A stretch of 64,000 bases of DNA from CAZUTO01 sp964623085 (GCA_964623085.1 CAZUTO010000006.1:20354-84353), one strand, 5' to 3'. Shown: positions 17,821 through 27,966, counted from the stretch's first letter. Translations and numbers: made by a program. The notes: generated from the sequence alone by a model not told the origin.

Positions 17821-18927
17821 TCAGGTAACCCGCTGATAACCGCAGGGGCTTGCAGAAAGAGTACCGCTCAGTTCAAAGCGGGCAATCGCTGCCGCTACTT
17901 CTTGTGTGGACTGATCACACCGATCACATATTTCCTCCATAGAAAGACATTCCTGCCCCAGCGCCAGCAATAGCCAATGTTCATTGTCTGCTTCGGCACC
18001 TTCGCGACCCGGAAGACCCTCTTGGTCATATTCAAGAACAACATCTAACATCGCACCAATGTCCTCGATTATTTGCGCTGGACTTGTCACTAAGGTCGCG
18101 CCTTCTCGAATGAGGCTGTGGCAACCGACAGACATAGGACTGTTAAGGCTGCCCGGAATAACAAATACCTCTCTTCCCTGTTCTGCCGCTAACCGCGCGC
18201 TCACCAAGGTGCCGCTCCTTTCCGCGGCTTCAACAACTAAGGTCGCCATACTAAGGCCAGTAATAATGCGGTTCCTTTTAGGGAAATTCGCGCCTCTAGG
18301 GGGGGTGCCCAAAAGATACTCTGAGACCAAAGTACCTCCGGAGTTTAAAATTTGATCATACATGCCAGTATTGGCGCGTGGATAACGGCGATCAATGCCT
18401 GTTCCCAGTACCGCGACGGTTGCAGCACCGCTATCTAAAGCGCCCATATGCGCACAACTATCAATCCCAAGCGCTAAGCCGCTGGTGAGACCGAGCCCAG
18501 CACAACCCAACGCCAATGCAAACTGCCTAGCTAAACTACCGCCCAAAGGAGTCATTTTTCTACTGCCTACTATGGCGATCTGCGGCATTTTCAAATTGGC
18601 CACATTACCTTGAACATATAGTAACGCGGGAGGATCAGGGATTTCTTTAAGCAATGGCGGGTAGGCTTCATCCGTCAGTGCCAGAAAGGCTATACCAGAC
18701 TCTTCTAGCAAGCGTTTGCTAGCCAAAAACGGATTGGATTCTAGTGAAACCGCTTTTTCCCAGCGCAATAGTTTGGCAATGTCCTTCTCCCGAAAGAATC
18801 GCGCTAAAGTATCGCTATCTGCAGTAAGTAATGCTGCTGAGGCGCCGAAATGCTCAAGCGCTCGGGCGAGTCGGTTGTTAGGCAGGCATAGCTGGTGACA
18901 CACCAGCCTCGCAGAAAGTTCGTCCAT
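17821..18927 (-). CDS. dprA: DNA-processing protein DprA
   Basis: A 368-residue protein that loads RecA on incoming single-stranded DNA in natural transformation. The Rossmann-like domain (about 85-300) has IAIVGSRKMTPLGG, TSGLALGIDSCAH, LGTGIDRRYPRAN, SEYLLGTPPRGANFPKRNRII and VEAAERSGTLVSARLAAEQGR split into motifs. The C-terminal 65 residues form a winged-helix domain (SMEEICDRCDQSTQEVAAAIARFELSG-type). It follows the LysM gene, as in Pseudomonas. Confidence 0.96.
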   Translation of the reverse strand: MDELSARLVCHQLCLPNNRLARALEHFGASAALLTADSDTLARFFREKDIAKLLRWEKAVSLESNPFLASKRLLEESGIAFLALTDEAYPPLLKEIPDPPALLYVQGNVANLKMPQIAIVGSRKMTPLGGSLARQFALALGCAGLGLTSGLALGIDSCAHMGALDSGAATVAVLGTGIDRRYPRANTGMYDQILNSGGTLVSEYLLGTPPRGANFPKRNRIITGLSMATLVVEAAERSGTLVSARLAAEQGREVFVIPGSLNSPMSVGCHSLIREGATLVTSPAQIIEDIGAMLDVVLEYDQEGLPGREGAEADNEHWLLLALGQECLSMEEICDRCDQSTQEVAAAIARFELSGTLSASPCGYQRVT

Positions 18928-19044
18928 GAAATTTCTCAGATGTATTTACGTAGTGCTTATTCTAGCGCATGTGTCTGACAGAGGTGAAACAAAGGGTTCT
19001 ATTAATATTGGTGTCGACTATTCAAGGCCGCATATACAGATCAT

Positions 19045-19072
19045 AAAAAAACCGCTTCTTGTTAGGAAGCGG
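19045..19072 (-). terminator. Rho-independent terminator after the LysM gene
   Basis: On the minus strand, the perfect 7-bp stem CCGCTTC/GAAGCGG (19052-19058 with 19066-19072, loop 7) is followed by seven Ts. It lies about 60 bases past the LysM stop and separates that gene from dprA. Confidence 0.8.
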
Positions 19073-19131
19073 CTTAGTGTTAACTGCTGTCAAATCCACA
19101 ATGGACTTTATACCAATGCTTTTAATCAGGA

Positions 19132-20148
19132 TTAGAACTCGTCACTAACTGAATCCCCTACTGATAGTGGACGCAACGATTCAAGGATTAATCCAAACGA
19201 CATACGCTCTTCCGTCTTGATTATCATAAGCAAACCAGCTTGCTCTGGTGGCAACTCCACTTTATCGCCAGCGATTCGATCTCGGACTACTTCACCCTTC
19301 TGCAGTATTCCAAGAAGGTGGCCGACACTCAAACCCTGCTCGTAACCCCGATTAATGGCGACAACATCGAACTGACCTGCATTTTGAACACCATCCTCGA
19401 CGTAAATAATGCGTCCATCAATTTCCATCGTAGGAATCGTGGGAAATATTTCTGGATCCAGTGCTTCTTGAGACAAAGGCAAAAAGAGGTCACCGACGGA
19501 AATTTCCCTATAGCTTTCTTCAAGGCCCAGCGCAGTTATTTCACCATTGGTAGACTGGTACCTCGCCAAACCTTTTGCGTCCGCTCTAACACCTAAAACT
19601 TCTTCAGTTTCAGGATCAATATATTTATCACCAAGCTGGTAGATCTGGTACATCCTGACATTGTCTTGGAATGTCCCGCGGGCATAAACGGTATCTCCGG
19701 CGGTAACCAATAGTCGCGCCTCTGAACCCGATACCATGTAGGGAGCATCATCAAGCTCACCCTGAGAAACAACACGCGTGCGTGAGAAGAATGAATCAAT
19801 GTCATCCAACGGAATAGCACTAATTGCGTCTTGGTGAGAAAGAGATCGAACAGCTGGCCCAAGTTTTACTACACCGCGGTCTACAACAATTTGCGGCCGA
19901 CCATCGACATATACCAGGCGCAATCGGTCTCCTGGATATATCAAATGAGGGTTAGCAACTTGCTCATTTACATGCCAAATTTCCGGCCACAACCAAGGAT
20001 CCGTTAAAAACCTTCCAGAAATATCCCAAAGGGTATCCCCGCGCTGAACAACATATTCGTCAGGGTGATCAGTGCGCAGTTCCTGTGCCTGAAGCCCCAC
20101 CGCCGCTATAGTAAGCAGGACGGCTGTAAGTCTGATGACTAGTTTCAT
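19132..20148 (-). CDS. Secreted LysM peptidoglycan-binding protein
   Basis: About 338 residues. A signal peptide (MKLVIRLTAVLLTIAAVGLQA) is followed by one LysM domain (VVQRGDTLWDISGRFL to HLIYPGDRLRLVYV, about 33-85) and a long C-terminal region with no recognised domain. A protein with this layout is conserved between def and dprA in Pseudomonas and relatives. It should bind the cell wall in the periplasm; its role is unknown. The ATG at 20148 starts the signal peptide directly. Divergent from def. Confidence 0.9.
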   Translation of the reverse strand: MKLVIRLTAVLLTIAAVGLQAQELRTDHPDEYVVQRGDTLWDISGRFLTDPWLWPEIWHVNEQVANPHLIYPGDRLRLVYVDGRPQIVVDRGVVKLGPAVRSLSHQDAISAIPLDDIDSFFSRTRVVSQGELDDAPYMVSGSEARLLVTAGDTVYARGTFQDNVRMYQIYQLGDKYIDPETEEVLGVRADAKGLARYQSTNGEITALGLEESYREISVGDLFLPLSQEALDPEIFPTIPTMEIDGRIIYVEDGVQNAGQFDVVAINRGYEQGLSVGHLLGILQKGEVVRDRIAGDKVELPPEQAGLLMIIKTEERMSFGLILESLRPLSVGDSVSDEF

Positions 20149-20276
20149 GGTCAATTCCCAGTAATACCCCAAAAATTAGCGTTGCGTTATAATAAGGCGG
20201 TTTGTATGTCTAACCGAGTGTTTTTCGCCTCTACTTTTCAGTAACCGTACACTCTTCACATTTTTTATTGATAATC

Positions 20277-20783
20277 ATGGCTTTATTACCCATTCTCGAG
20301 TTCCCAGACCCCCGTTTACGCTCTGTCGCTAAATCTGTCTCGGTGGTGGATGACCGTATCAAAAAGCTGTCTGAAGACATGCTCGAGACGATGTATGCTG
20401 CTCCGGGTATTGGTTTAGCAGCAACCCAAGTGAATGTTCAGGAGCGTCTTCTAGTTATCGATGTAAGTGAAGACCAATCCGAACCCTGGGTGTTTATCAA
20501 TCCCGAAATCGAAGTCATTGATGAGGATATGGAGTCTTTTGACGAGGGCTGCTTATCTGTTCCCGGCTTCTTCGAGACTGTCGAACGCCCTGCTCATGTG
20601 CGCGTTAATGCTCTAGATAAAAACGGCCAACCCTTTTCCATTGAGCCAGAAGGTTTACTGGCTGTTTGTATTCAACATGAGATCGATCATCTGGATGGCA
20701 AACTCTTTGTAGACTATATCTCTTCGGTCAAGCGTCAGCGTATTCGCGCCAAGCTTGAAAAACAAAAAAAGCAGCAGGCATAG
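20277..20783 (+). CDS. def: Peptide deformylase
   Basis: About 168 residues. It removes the formyl group from nascent proteins. The three metal-site motifs are complete: GIGLAATQV, EGCLSVPG (Cys ligand) and QHEIDHLDG (HExxH). The ATG at 20277 gives the usual MALLPILEFPDPRLR start. It is followed 5 bases later by fmt, the enzyme that adds the formyl group, the standard pairing. Confidence 0.98.
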   Translation: MALLPILEFPDPRLRSVAKSVSVVDDRIKKLSEDMLETMYAAPGIGLAATQVNVQERLLVIDVSEDQSEPWVFINPEIEVIDEDMESFDEGCLSVPGFFETVERPAHVRVNALDKNGQPFSIEPEGLLAVCIQHEIDHLDGKLFVDYISSVKRQRIRAKLEKQKKQQA

Positions 20784-20788
20784 ACTAG

Positions 20789-21748
20789 GTGGCATCAACC
20801 TCTCCACTTCGGGTGTTGTTCGCTGGAACCCCCGATTTTTCAGCGCATTTTTTAAAATTTTTACTAGAGAGCACATCAGACGACGTGATTGCTGTCTACA
20901 CGCAGCCTGATAGGCCTGCTGGCCGCGGTAAAAAAATACTAGCTAGCCCCGTGAAGCAGCTGGCCCAAGAAAAACAGATTTCTGTGTTCCAGCCAGAGAC
21001 TTTAAAAAAAGCTGACGCACAGCAACAAATTCAAGAATTACAGCCAGATATCATGCTCGTCGTTGCCTACGGCCTCATTCTTCCACAAGCCGTGTTGGAT
21101 ATACCCAGATATGGGTGCATCAATATTCATGCATCGTTACTACCTCGTTGGCGCGGTGCGGCGCCCATCCAACGAGCCATAGAAGCAGGGGACACAGAAA
21201 CCGGCGTAACTATCATGCAAATGGATAAGGGATTAGACACCGGCAATATGCTCGCAAAGGCTAAATGCAGCATAACTGCATCGGATACCGCCGGCAGTCT
21301 CCACGACAAGCTATTAGCCACCGGAGAAGTCGCTCTGGTTCAAACATTAGAAAAGATTCGCTCTGGCACAACGATACCAGAGCCACAAAATGACAAACTA
21401 AGCACCTATGCGCCAAAGATCAGCAAGCAAGAAGCGCGTATTGACTGGAGCTTAGATGCCGCAACAATCGACCGAAAAGTACGCGCATTCAACCCTTTTC
21501 CTATTACCCATACTGAAATTAATGGCCGCAGTGTTCGCATTCATGGAGTCGATACTCCCGAAGAAATCAATCAACAAACCACGCCAGGGATTATCCTTGC
21601 TGCCAACGATCAAGGTATAGATGTCGGCACCGGCAAAGGGGTCATACGTATTAAAACACTGCAGTTGCCTGGCAAACGTGCGCTATCCGCTGCTGAAGTG
21701 TTACGCGGAAATCAATCCGCTTTTTCTCCAGGGGAACAGTTTGAGTAA
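20789..21748 (+). CDS. fmt: Methionyl-tRNA formyltransferase
   Basis: A 319-residue enzyme that formylates initiator Met-tRNA. Signatures: LRVLFAGTPDFS, TQPDRPAGRGKK, and the active-site region INIHASLLPRWRGAAPIQRAI with GVTIMQMDKGLDTGNML. The C-terminal tRNA-binding domain is present. The start is GTG at 20789, 5 bases after the def stop. The stop overlaps the likely TTG start of rsmB by 8 bases. Confidence 0.97.
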   Translation: MASTSPLRVLFAGTPDFSAHFLKFLLESTSDDVIAVYTQPDRPAGRGKKILASPVKQLAQEKQISVFQPETLKKADAQQQIQELQPDIMLVVAYGLILPQAVLDIPRYGCINIHASLLPRWRGAAPIQRAIEAGDTETGVTIMQMDKGLDTGNMLAKAKCSITASDTAGSLHDKLLATGEVALVQTLEKIRSGTTIPEPQNDKLSTYAPKISKQEARIDWSLDAATIDRKVRAFNPFPITHTEINGRSVRIHGVDTPEEINQQTTPGIILAANDQGIDVGTGKGVIRIKTLQLPGKRALSAAEVLRGNQSAFSPGEQFE

Positions 21749-23018
21749 CGCTCGTGCGCAGGCCGCTAGCCTTTTGGCGCCTATTCTGAACGAGAAACAA
21801 TCCTTGAAAATCACGCAGGGAACAGAACACAGCGCGCTATTGCGAGAACTTTGCTACGGGAGCTTGCGGCTCTATCCGCGCCTAAACCTGATTTTGGATG
21901 AGTTAGTCTCAAAACCGCTCAAACCCAAAGACAGCGATATTCAAGCTCTCCTTGTTCTCGGCCTCTACCAGCTTTTCCATATGCGTATTCCCGACCACGC
22001 TGTTTTAGACGAAACGGTCAAGGCCGCGTCCACGCTCAACAAAAAGTGGGCAAAAGGTCTGATCAATGGTGTATTAAGAACTGCTCTTCGCCAACGCAAT
22101 GACATTGAATCCAAGCTTAGCGGTGAAATTGAATATCAAACCACTCACCCGGCCTGGCTAGCCATTCAGATACGCGCCGCTTGGCCCGACCAAGCCGAGA
22201 AAATTTTCGCGGCAGGTAATGAGCGGCCACCTATGACCATTCGCGTCAACCAACAGCTGAACTCCGTCGCCAGCTATATTTCAAAGTTAGAAGCAGCGGA
22301 TATTCCAGCGTCTGCGTTAGATTCGTCGAATAGTGCTATAAAAATAGACCCGCCCGTCGCCGTATCTCTGTTGCCCGGCTTCGACGCTGGCAGTTGCTCT
22401 GTGCAAGACGAAGCTGCGCAGTGGGCGACAGAATTTTTCCCTATGGAAACAAAGCATCGGGTGCTTGATGCCTGTGCCGCACCTGGTGGGAAAACCTGTC
22501 ATCTGCTAGAAACAGCGCCAGACATTGCTTTAACCGCTATTGATGTAGACGAAAAACGAACTGAGTTAGTGCAGGAAAACCTGTCGCGACTAAGTTTGAA
22601 TGCCGAGGTAGTAACTGCTGATGCAGCCGATACAGATAGCTGGTGGGACGGAAAATCATTTCACCGAATCCTCATCGACGCGCCTTGTTCAGGCACAGGG
22701 GTAATAAGACGGCACCCAGACATAAAGATACTGCGGCGGCCGACAGACATACAAAGCTTTTGCGACCAACAACGTCGATTATTGAAATCACTCTGGCCAT
22801 TGCTCGATCAGGATGGCTTGCTGCTTTACGTGACCTGCTCAATAATGCCAGATGAAAACGAAGAGCAGATATTGGCGTTTCTGAATGACACACCAAATGC
22901 TGTTTTAGAACCATTGGATCGCCCGGGATGCCTCTCTTTAACAGCTGGCTTACAAAGCTTACCCAGCATAGACGGCGCCGACGGATTTTACTTCGCACTA
23001 CTAAGAAAGTCGCAATGA
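21741..23018 (+). CDS. rsmB: 16S rRNA (cytosine967-C5)-methyltransferase
   Basis: About 425 residues: an N-terminal NusB-like RNA-binding domain (about 1-145) and a C-terminal SAM-dependent methyltransferase. Signatures: DACAAPGGKTCHLLE (SAM site), IDAPCSGTGVIRRHPDIK (PCxGxG with the release Cys) and YVTCSIMPDENE (the catalytic TCS). The likely start is TTG at 21741 after a GGGGA, giving the family start LSNARAQAASLLAPIL. A longer frame upstream lies inside fmt and is not like the family. Confidence 0.95.
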   Translation: MSNARAQAASLLAPILNEKQSLKITQGTEHSALLRELCYGSLRLYPRLNLILDELVSKPLKPKDSDIQALLVLGLYQLFHMRIPDHAVLDETVKAASTLNKKWAKGLINGVLRTALRQRNDIESKLSGEIEYQTTHPAWLAIQIRAAWPDQAEKIFAAGNERPPMTIRVNQQLNSVASYISKLEAADIPASALDSSNSAIKIDPPVAVSLLPGFDAGSCSVQDEAAQWATEFFPMETKHRVLDACAAPGGKTCHLLETAPDIALTAIDVDEKRTELVQENLSRLSLNAEVVTADAADTDSWWDGKSFHRILIDAPCSGTGVIRRHPDIKILRRPTDIQSFCDQQRRLLKSLWPLLDQDGLLLYVTCSIMPDENEEQILAFLNDTPNAVLEPLDRPGCLSLTAGLQSLPSIDGADGFYFALLRKSQ

Positions 23019-23071
23019 CCCTGTATGATGCAACCGCTAAAGAAGCTGACTAACAGCACAGAGAACAGACC

Positions 23072-24469
23072 ATGAAAATAGTGATCATTGGCGCCGGGCA
23101 AGTCGGAGGCACGCTAGCTGAAAACCTTGCTAGTGAAGCGAACGACGTTACGCTAATTGATACTAACGAAGCCACCTTACAAGAACTTCGAGACCGCTTA
23201 GATATTCGCACTGTGCTCGGTCGCGGTTCCCACCCAGAAATTCTCGAACAAGCAGGCATTGAAGACGCAGATATGCTGGTTGCGGTCACCACACACGATG
23301 AAGTGAATATGATCGCCTGCCAGATTGCCCACTCTCTGTTTAACACACCGCACAAAATCGCACGTATTCGGTCCGAGGGCTACACAAAAGCGGCCGTCTC
23401 CGCTCGGCTGTTCGGTGCTCAAAACTTGCCGGTTGATGCTGTTATCACTCCAGAGATCCTCGTCACCGAGCACCTTCAAAGGCTTATCAATCAACCGGGA
23501 GCTCTCCAAGTTGTCGACTTTGCCGATGGCAACGTACAACTCGTTGGCGTACGTGCCACAAAGGGCGCGCCCATGATTGGCCAAGATATCCAAGCCCTTA
23601 AAGATGTGATCCCTGAAATATCTATCGAGATCCCAGCTGTTTACAGAAAATTACAACCCATTGTCCCCAGCGGCTCAGAAGTGATTCAGGAGGGCGATGA
23701 GGTCTTTTTCCTTGCGGCGCGAGAACACATTAGACCAACAATGAACACGCTAACTTCTCGCGAGAAGTCTTACCAAAAGATTGTTATCGCAGGTGGCGGA
23801 AATATAGGTTATCGGTTTGCAGAAGCAATCGAAAACCAATTTCAAACTAAGATCATAGAGCTTAGCCATGAGCGCTGCGAATTTTTGGCAGAAAACCTAA
23901 ATCGCAGTATCGTGCTAAATGGCAGCTCTTCTGATCAAGACCTTCTCACCGAGGAAGGCATTGATTCGACCGATGTTTTCCTGGCGCTGACCAACAACGA
24001 TGCTGCGAATATTGTTTCTTCTATACTCGCCAAAAAGCTCGGTGCGGGGAAAGTGGTCACGCTGATTAACAATGCTGTCTACGTGGATTTGATGCAAAGC
24101 TCGGAGTTGGATATTGCTGTATCGCCCTCACAAATCACTGCAAGCAAACTACTGACTTATGTTCGTCGTGGCGACACCGTGCGAGTGCACTCGTTACGCC
24201 GCGGCGCTGCAGAAGCCATGGAGATTGTCGCCCACGGAGACAGCAAAAGCTCAAAAGTTGTGGGTAGAGCCGTCGGCGAGTTGCCGCTTCCCGAGGGGGC
24301 AACTATCGGTGCAATCGTTAGAGGTGGGGACGAAAAAACCACGGAGGTCTTAATCGGAGACAGCAACCTGATAATAGAAGACCAAGATCACGTCATTATT
24401 TTTCTAACCAACAAAAGCCACACCAGAAAAGTCGAGAAGCTTTTCCAAGTCGGCATCGCTTTCTTCTAA
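23072..24469 (+). CDS. trkA: Trk system potassium uptake regulatory subunit TrkA
   Basis: A 465-residue cytosolic protein with two RCK units. Each has a Rossmann NAD-binding fold (MKIVIIGAGQVGGTLAENL at the start and KIVIAGGGNIGYRFAE near residue 235) followed by a TrkA-C domain. It gates the potassium channel subunit TrkH. The trkH gene follows at once (15 bases), so the full transporter is encoded together. Confidence 0.97.
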   Translation: MKIVIIGAGQVGGTLAENLASEANDVTLIDTNEATLQELRDRLDIRTVLGRGSHPEILEQAGIEDADMLVAVTTHDEVNMIACQIAHSLFNTPHKIARIRSEGYTKAAVSARLFGAQNLPVDAVITPEILVTEHLQRLINQPGALQVVDFADGNVQLVGVRATKGAPMIGQDIQALKDVIPEISIEIPAVYRKLQPIVPSGSEVIQEGDEVFFLAAREHIRPTMNTLTSREKSYQKIVIAGGGNIGYRFAEAIENQFQTKIIELSHERCEFLAENLNRSIVLNGSSSDQDLLTEEGIDSTDVFLALTNNDAANIVSSILAKKLGAGKVVTLINNAVYVDLMQSSELDIAVSPSQITASKLLTYVRRGDTVRVHSLRRGAAEAMEIVAHGDSKSSKVVGRAVGELPLPEGATIGAIVRGGDEKTTEVLIGDSNLIIEDQDHVIIFLTNKSHTRKVEKLFQVGIAFF

Positions 24470-24484
24470 GGCCACGCAACCAGA

Positions 24485-25954
24485 ATGCTTCGCTACGGCG
24501 TCATATTTAGAATTCTCGGCATTTTATTAATGCTGTTCAGCTCTTCCTATATTGCACCATTTATTGTCTCGCTTATCTATCAAGATCAAACAGCAAACGC
24601 TTACATATACTCACTGTTGATCACCGCGAGCCTAGGGCTGCTGATATGGCTGCCCTGCTCCAAAAATCGAAATGAATTACGCGCTCGGGACGGGTTTATG
24701 ATCACCGTGCTGTTCTGGCTGGTTCTGGGTCTATTTGGCTCTCTTCCACTACTACTTGTGGATAATCCAAATCTCAGCATAACAGACGCCGTATTCGAAT
24801 CGATATCTGGACTAACCACCACCGGGGCAACGGTTATTACCGGTCTAGATAACCTGCCCAAATCCATTCTTTTCTACCGACAGCAACTCCAATGGCTCGG
24901 CGGAATTGGTCTTGTCGTGATCGCCGTCGCCATATTGCCGATGCTCGGCGTCGGCGGCATGCAACTCTATCGAGCGGAAACTCCTGGGCCAGTCAAAGAT
25001 AGCAAGCTTACGCCTCGTATTGCCTCTACCGCCAAGGCGCTATTCTTCATTTATCTAGGGCTTACACTAGTATGTGCACTTAGCTATCGCTTGGCGGGCA
25101 TGGGCTGGTTCGACGCAGTCGCCCATAGCTTTTCCACTGTTTCAATCGGCGGCTTCTCAACCCACGATGCCAGCATGGGCTATTTTTTCGATCAGCCGGG
25201 GATGAACGGTGACGTGCTTATCGGCATCTGCATGGTATTCATGGTGGTTGCCGGTTTAAACTTTGCTCTCCACTACCATGCACTAGCAAAACAGCGGCTC
25301 GGCCATTACTTTCAAGATGTTGAGGCTAGAACCTACTTGCTCATGCTAATCGGCAGCATGTTGTTTGTGTGCTCTATGCTAATGATTTTTGGCATCTATG
25401 ACCGAAGCGACAGTGTTCGGCACGGCTTCTTCCAAGCGATTGCTATTATGACCACCGCCGGGTTTACCACCACCGCATTCTCGAACTGGCCAGAATTCAT
25501 CGCCTTTTTTATGTTGTTTCTCGCATTTTTTGGTGGCTGCGCGGGATCAACCGGCGGCGGAATCAAAATTGGTCGTATGATTATCTTGGCCAAACAAACG
25601 CTGCGCGAGATTGCACGGCTGATTCACCCTGACGCAGTGGTACCCATCAAGGTTGGCGATAAACCGGTGCATCCAAGAGTGGCCGACGCCATTTGGGGAT
25701 TTTTTGGTGCTTACTTAATCGTATTTTATGCGATGGTGATGGCACTGCTTGCGACAGGGCTGGACTTCGTAACGGCATGGTCTGCCGTCGCTGCTACACT
25801 CAACAATCTTGGTCCCGGCTTAGGTGATGTGGCCGCTCACTACGGCGATATCGGTGGGCTGGCCAAATGGGTTTTATGCGCCTGTATGATTCTCGGACGG
25901 CTTGAGCTGTTTACACTGATTGTTCTTTTTGTGCCTATGTATTGGAGAACCTAG
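24485..25954 (+). CDS. trkH: Trk potassium transporter membrane subunit TrkH
   Basis: A 489-residue inner-membrane channel of the TrkH/TrkG/KtrB superfamily with four pore-loop repeats. Pore motifs are visible as SGLTTTGATV, FSTVSIGGFSTHDAS, TTAGFTTTAFS and LNNLGPGLG. It takes up potassium under control of TrkA, encoded just upstream. Confidence 0.97.
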   Translation: MLRYGVIFRILGILLMLFSSSYIAPFIVSLIYQDQTANAYIYSLLITASLGLLIWLPCSKNRNELRARDGFMITVLFWLVLGLFGSLPLLLVDNPNLSITDAVFESISGLTTTGATVITGLDNLPKSILFYRQQLQWLGGIGLVVIAVAILPMLGVGGMQLYRAETPGPVKDSKLTPRIASTAKALFFIYLGLTLVCALSYRLAGMGWFDAVAHSFSTVSIGGFSTHDASMGYFFDQPGMNGDVLIGICMVFMVVAGLNFALHYHALAKQRLGHYFQDVEARTYLLMLIGSMLFVCSMLMIFGIYDRSDSVRHGFFQAIAIMTTAGFTTTAFSNWPEFIAFFMLFLAFFGGCAGSTGGGIKIGRMIILAKQTLREIARLIHPDAVVPIKVGDKPVHPRVADAIWGFFGAYLIVFYAMVMALLATGLDFVTAWSAVAATLNNLGPGLGDVAAHYGDIGGLAKWVLCACMILGRLELFTLIVLFVPMYWRT

Positions 25955-25999
25955 CTAAGCTAGATTTAGCCTTTATAGGCGTTGCATCAAGCTCTCCAA

Positions 26000-26872
26000 T
26001 CAATATCCGGCATACAGGTTTCTTCCATCAGATTGCCGCTTGTAGCGCTTGTACTCCCAACTGTATTGCGTCGGTGCTTTTTCTATGAGCTTTTCGATAG
26101 ACTGATTAAGAGCAAAAACAGCTTTTTGCTCATCTTCCGCATAAATATCGGGGTCGGGCTCCATGTAACCCAAATCAAACCCACCTTTGGTTCGAATTGC
26201 ATAGGCTACCAAAACAACTGGGTTTGTTTTTTGAACCAGCTTTTGAATCAATGTCATGGTGTACGCTGGCGTACCGTAGAACGGCGCGAAGATGCCAGCG
26301 CCTTCAACGGGGACCTGATCTGGAAGAATAAACGTCATCTCACCGCGCTTGAGCGCCTTCATCACACTCAAGACCCCTTTCACATTTGCCGGAACCATGT
26401 CCGCAACAAACCGACCCGATCGCATGATTGCATCCAGCTCTGGAATTTTCGGCGGCGCGTACATTGCCGTTGTCTTCATAAAAGACCCTACCCGCAACCC
26501 AATCATTTCCCAGTTACCAAAGTGGGGCACGAGAAAAAGCACCCCTCGTCCCGACTCACGTGCGGCTATATACAATTCTTCATTGGTGATACTGAGTGTT
26601 TTTTCTTGTCGCCAAATATCGTCTCTATACCAAACCGCCGGCACTTCAAAAAGTGTTTGTGCACTATGGGAAAGGCTGTCGCGCGCCATCTTCTTTCGCT
26701 CAGATAACGACAACGCCGGAAAAGCAATTTCTAGGTTCTTCAATGTAACTTGCCGGCTTCTCGCCGAAAAAAGCCATGCAAGACGGCCAGTAAAGATTCC
26801 GAGCGCTCGACTCACCGATAAAGGAAGCGAGCAAAGAAAGTGCACCAAGATAACAAGCAATTTTGCGCGCAT
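26000..26872 (-). CDS. LpxL/HtrB-type lysophospholipid or lipid A acyltransferase
   Basis: A 290-residue inner-membrane acyltransferase. An N-terminal hydrophobic segment is followed by the catalytic site VPHFGNWEMIG (HxxxxE), then MTFILPDQVPVEGAGIFAPFYGTPAYT and the C-terminal YSWEYKRYKRQ, which are features of the lipid A biosynthesis acyltransferase family. It lies divergent to glyQ, as a homologue does in Pseudomonas. Which secondary acyl chain it adds cannot be told from sequence. Confidence 0.92.
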   Translation of the reverse strand: MRAKLLVILVHFLCSLPLSVSRALGIFTGRLAWLFSARSRQVTLKNLEIAFPALSLSERKKMARDSLSHSAQTLFEVPAVWYRDDIWRQEKTLSITNEELYIAARESGRGVLFLVPHFGNWEMIGLRVGSFMKTTAMYAPPKIPELDAIMRSGRFVADMVPANVKGVLSVMKALKRGEMTFILPDQVPVEGAGIFAPFYGTPAYTMTLIQKLVQKTNPVVLVAYAIRTKGGFDLGYMEPDPDIYAEDEQKAVFALNQSIEKLIEKAPTQYSWEYKRYKRQSDGRNLYAGY

Positions 26873-26923
26873 GGGACAGCAGCATTCAAAGTTTTATGGA
26901 TTATACCGTTTCAGACAAGAAGA

Positions 26924-26953
26924 CTTATACCAAAACGTCCTAACGGCTATAAT
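26924..26953 (+). promoter_or_regulatory. Possible promoter of glyQS
   Basis: A perfect -10 (TATAAT, 26948-26953) about 60 bases before the glyQ ATG; the -35 region (TTATAC or close) is weak. Suggestive only. Confidence 0.35.
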
Positions 26954-27012
26954 CTCCGGCCTCGACCAGACCAGCTGGCCCGTTGCACCATTCTTTTGGC
27001 ATCGTGAATACT

Positions 27013-27966
27013 ATGAATCAGACCGTCGATACTTCGACTTTTCAGGGGCTCATTCAAGCCTTACAACAATTTTGGGGTAACCAAGGTTGTGTCAACCTGC
27101 AACCTCTAGACATGGAAGTCGGTGCCGGCACCTTCCACCCAGCGACTTTTTTACGGGCAATTGGCCCCGAGAGTTGGCGTGCGGCCTACGCACAACCGTG
27201 CCGAAGACCCACTGATGGTCGCTACGGTGAAAACCCAAATAGGCTGCAGCACTACTATCAATTTCAGGTCATCCTGAAACCATCCCCTGGTGATATTCAA
27301 GATCTATATCTCGAATCACTCAGCTTGCTAGGCGTCGATCCACTTGTGCACGATATACGCTTTGTCGAAGATAATTGGGAGTCGCCTACACTCGGAGCAT
27401 GGGGGCTAGGATGGGAAGTCTGGCTAAACGGAATGGAAGTGACACAGTTTACCTACTTCCAGCAAGCGGGCGGCTTAGAGTGCTTTCCTGTATCTGGCGA
27501 GATCACCTATGGTCTGGAGCGCATCGCCATGTATTTGCAAGGCGTAGATTCTATCTACGACCTCGCCTGGAATAAAAATCCTGATGGCACTGTGACGACC
27601 TATGGCGATGTTTTTCTTCAGAACGAAAAGGAAATGTCCGCCTACAATTTCGAGCACGCGAATGTGGATTTTTGTTTTGCTGCATTCGACGAATACGAAT
27701 CTCAGTGTCTAAAGCTCCTCGAACAAGACCTGCCCCTACCGGCCTATGAGCTGGTAATGAAGGCGTCCCATGCTTTCAATATGCTCGATGCTCGCCACGC
27801 AATATCTGTCACTGAGCGCCAGCGATTTATCTTGCGAGTACGAACGCTGGCACGAGGCGTCGCGGAGAATTACTTTAAGGTCCGTATGGAAGCCGGCTTC
27901 CCCCTGGCTCCCAAAGAACTAGCAGAACAAGTTATCGCGGCACATAAAGCGGAGAAGGCATCGTGA
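27013..27966 (+). CDS. glyQ: Glycyl-tRNA synthetase alpha subunit
   Basis: About 317 residues, the catalytic class II half of the tetrameric bacterial glycyl-tRNA synthetase. Motifs include TFQGLIQALQQFWGNQGC, AYAQPCRRPTDGRYGENPNRLQHYYQFQV and GGLECFPVSGEITYGLERIAMYLQG split across the core. The ATG at 27013 gives the usual start. The stop overlaps glyS by 4 bases (GTGA). Confidence 0.98.
   Translation: MNQTVDTSTFQGLIQALQQFWGNQGCVNLQPLDMEVGAGTFHPATFLRAIGPESWRAAYAQPCRRPTDGRYGENPNRLQHYYQFQVILKPSPGDIQDLYLESLSLLGVDPLVHDIRFVEDNWESPTLGAWGLGWEVWLNGMEVTQFTYFQQAGGLECFPVSGEITYGLERIAMYLQGVDSIYDLAWNKNPDGTVTTYGDVFLQNEKEMSAYNFEHANVDFCFAAFDEYESQCLKLLEQDLPLPAYELVMKASHAFNMLDARHAISVTERQRFILRVRTLARGVAENYFKVRMEAGFPLAPKELAEQVIAAHKAEKAS

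Noticed and set aside
26557..26562. CACGTG core as a possible third parS site
   Set aside because: The flanking bases do not match the 16-bp consensus. The same applies to CACGTG at 52201-52206.
26873..27012. A T-box or glycine riboswitch before glyQ
   Set aside because: No T-box sequence or glycine aptamer core is visible, and such control of glyQS is not typical of gammaproteobacteria.
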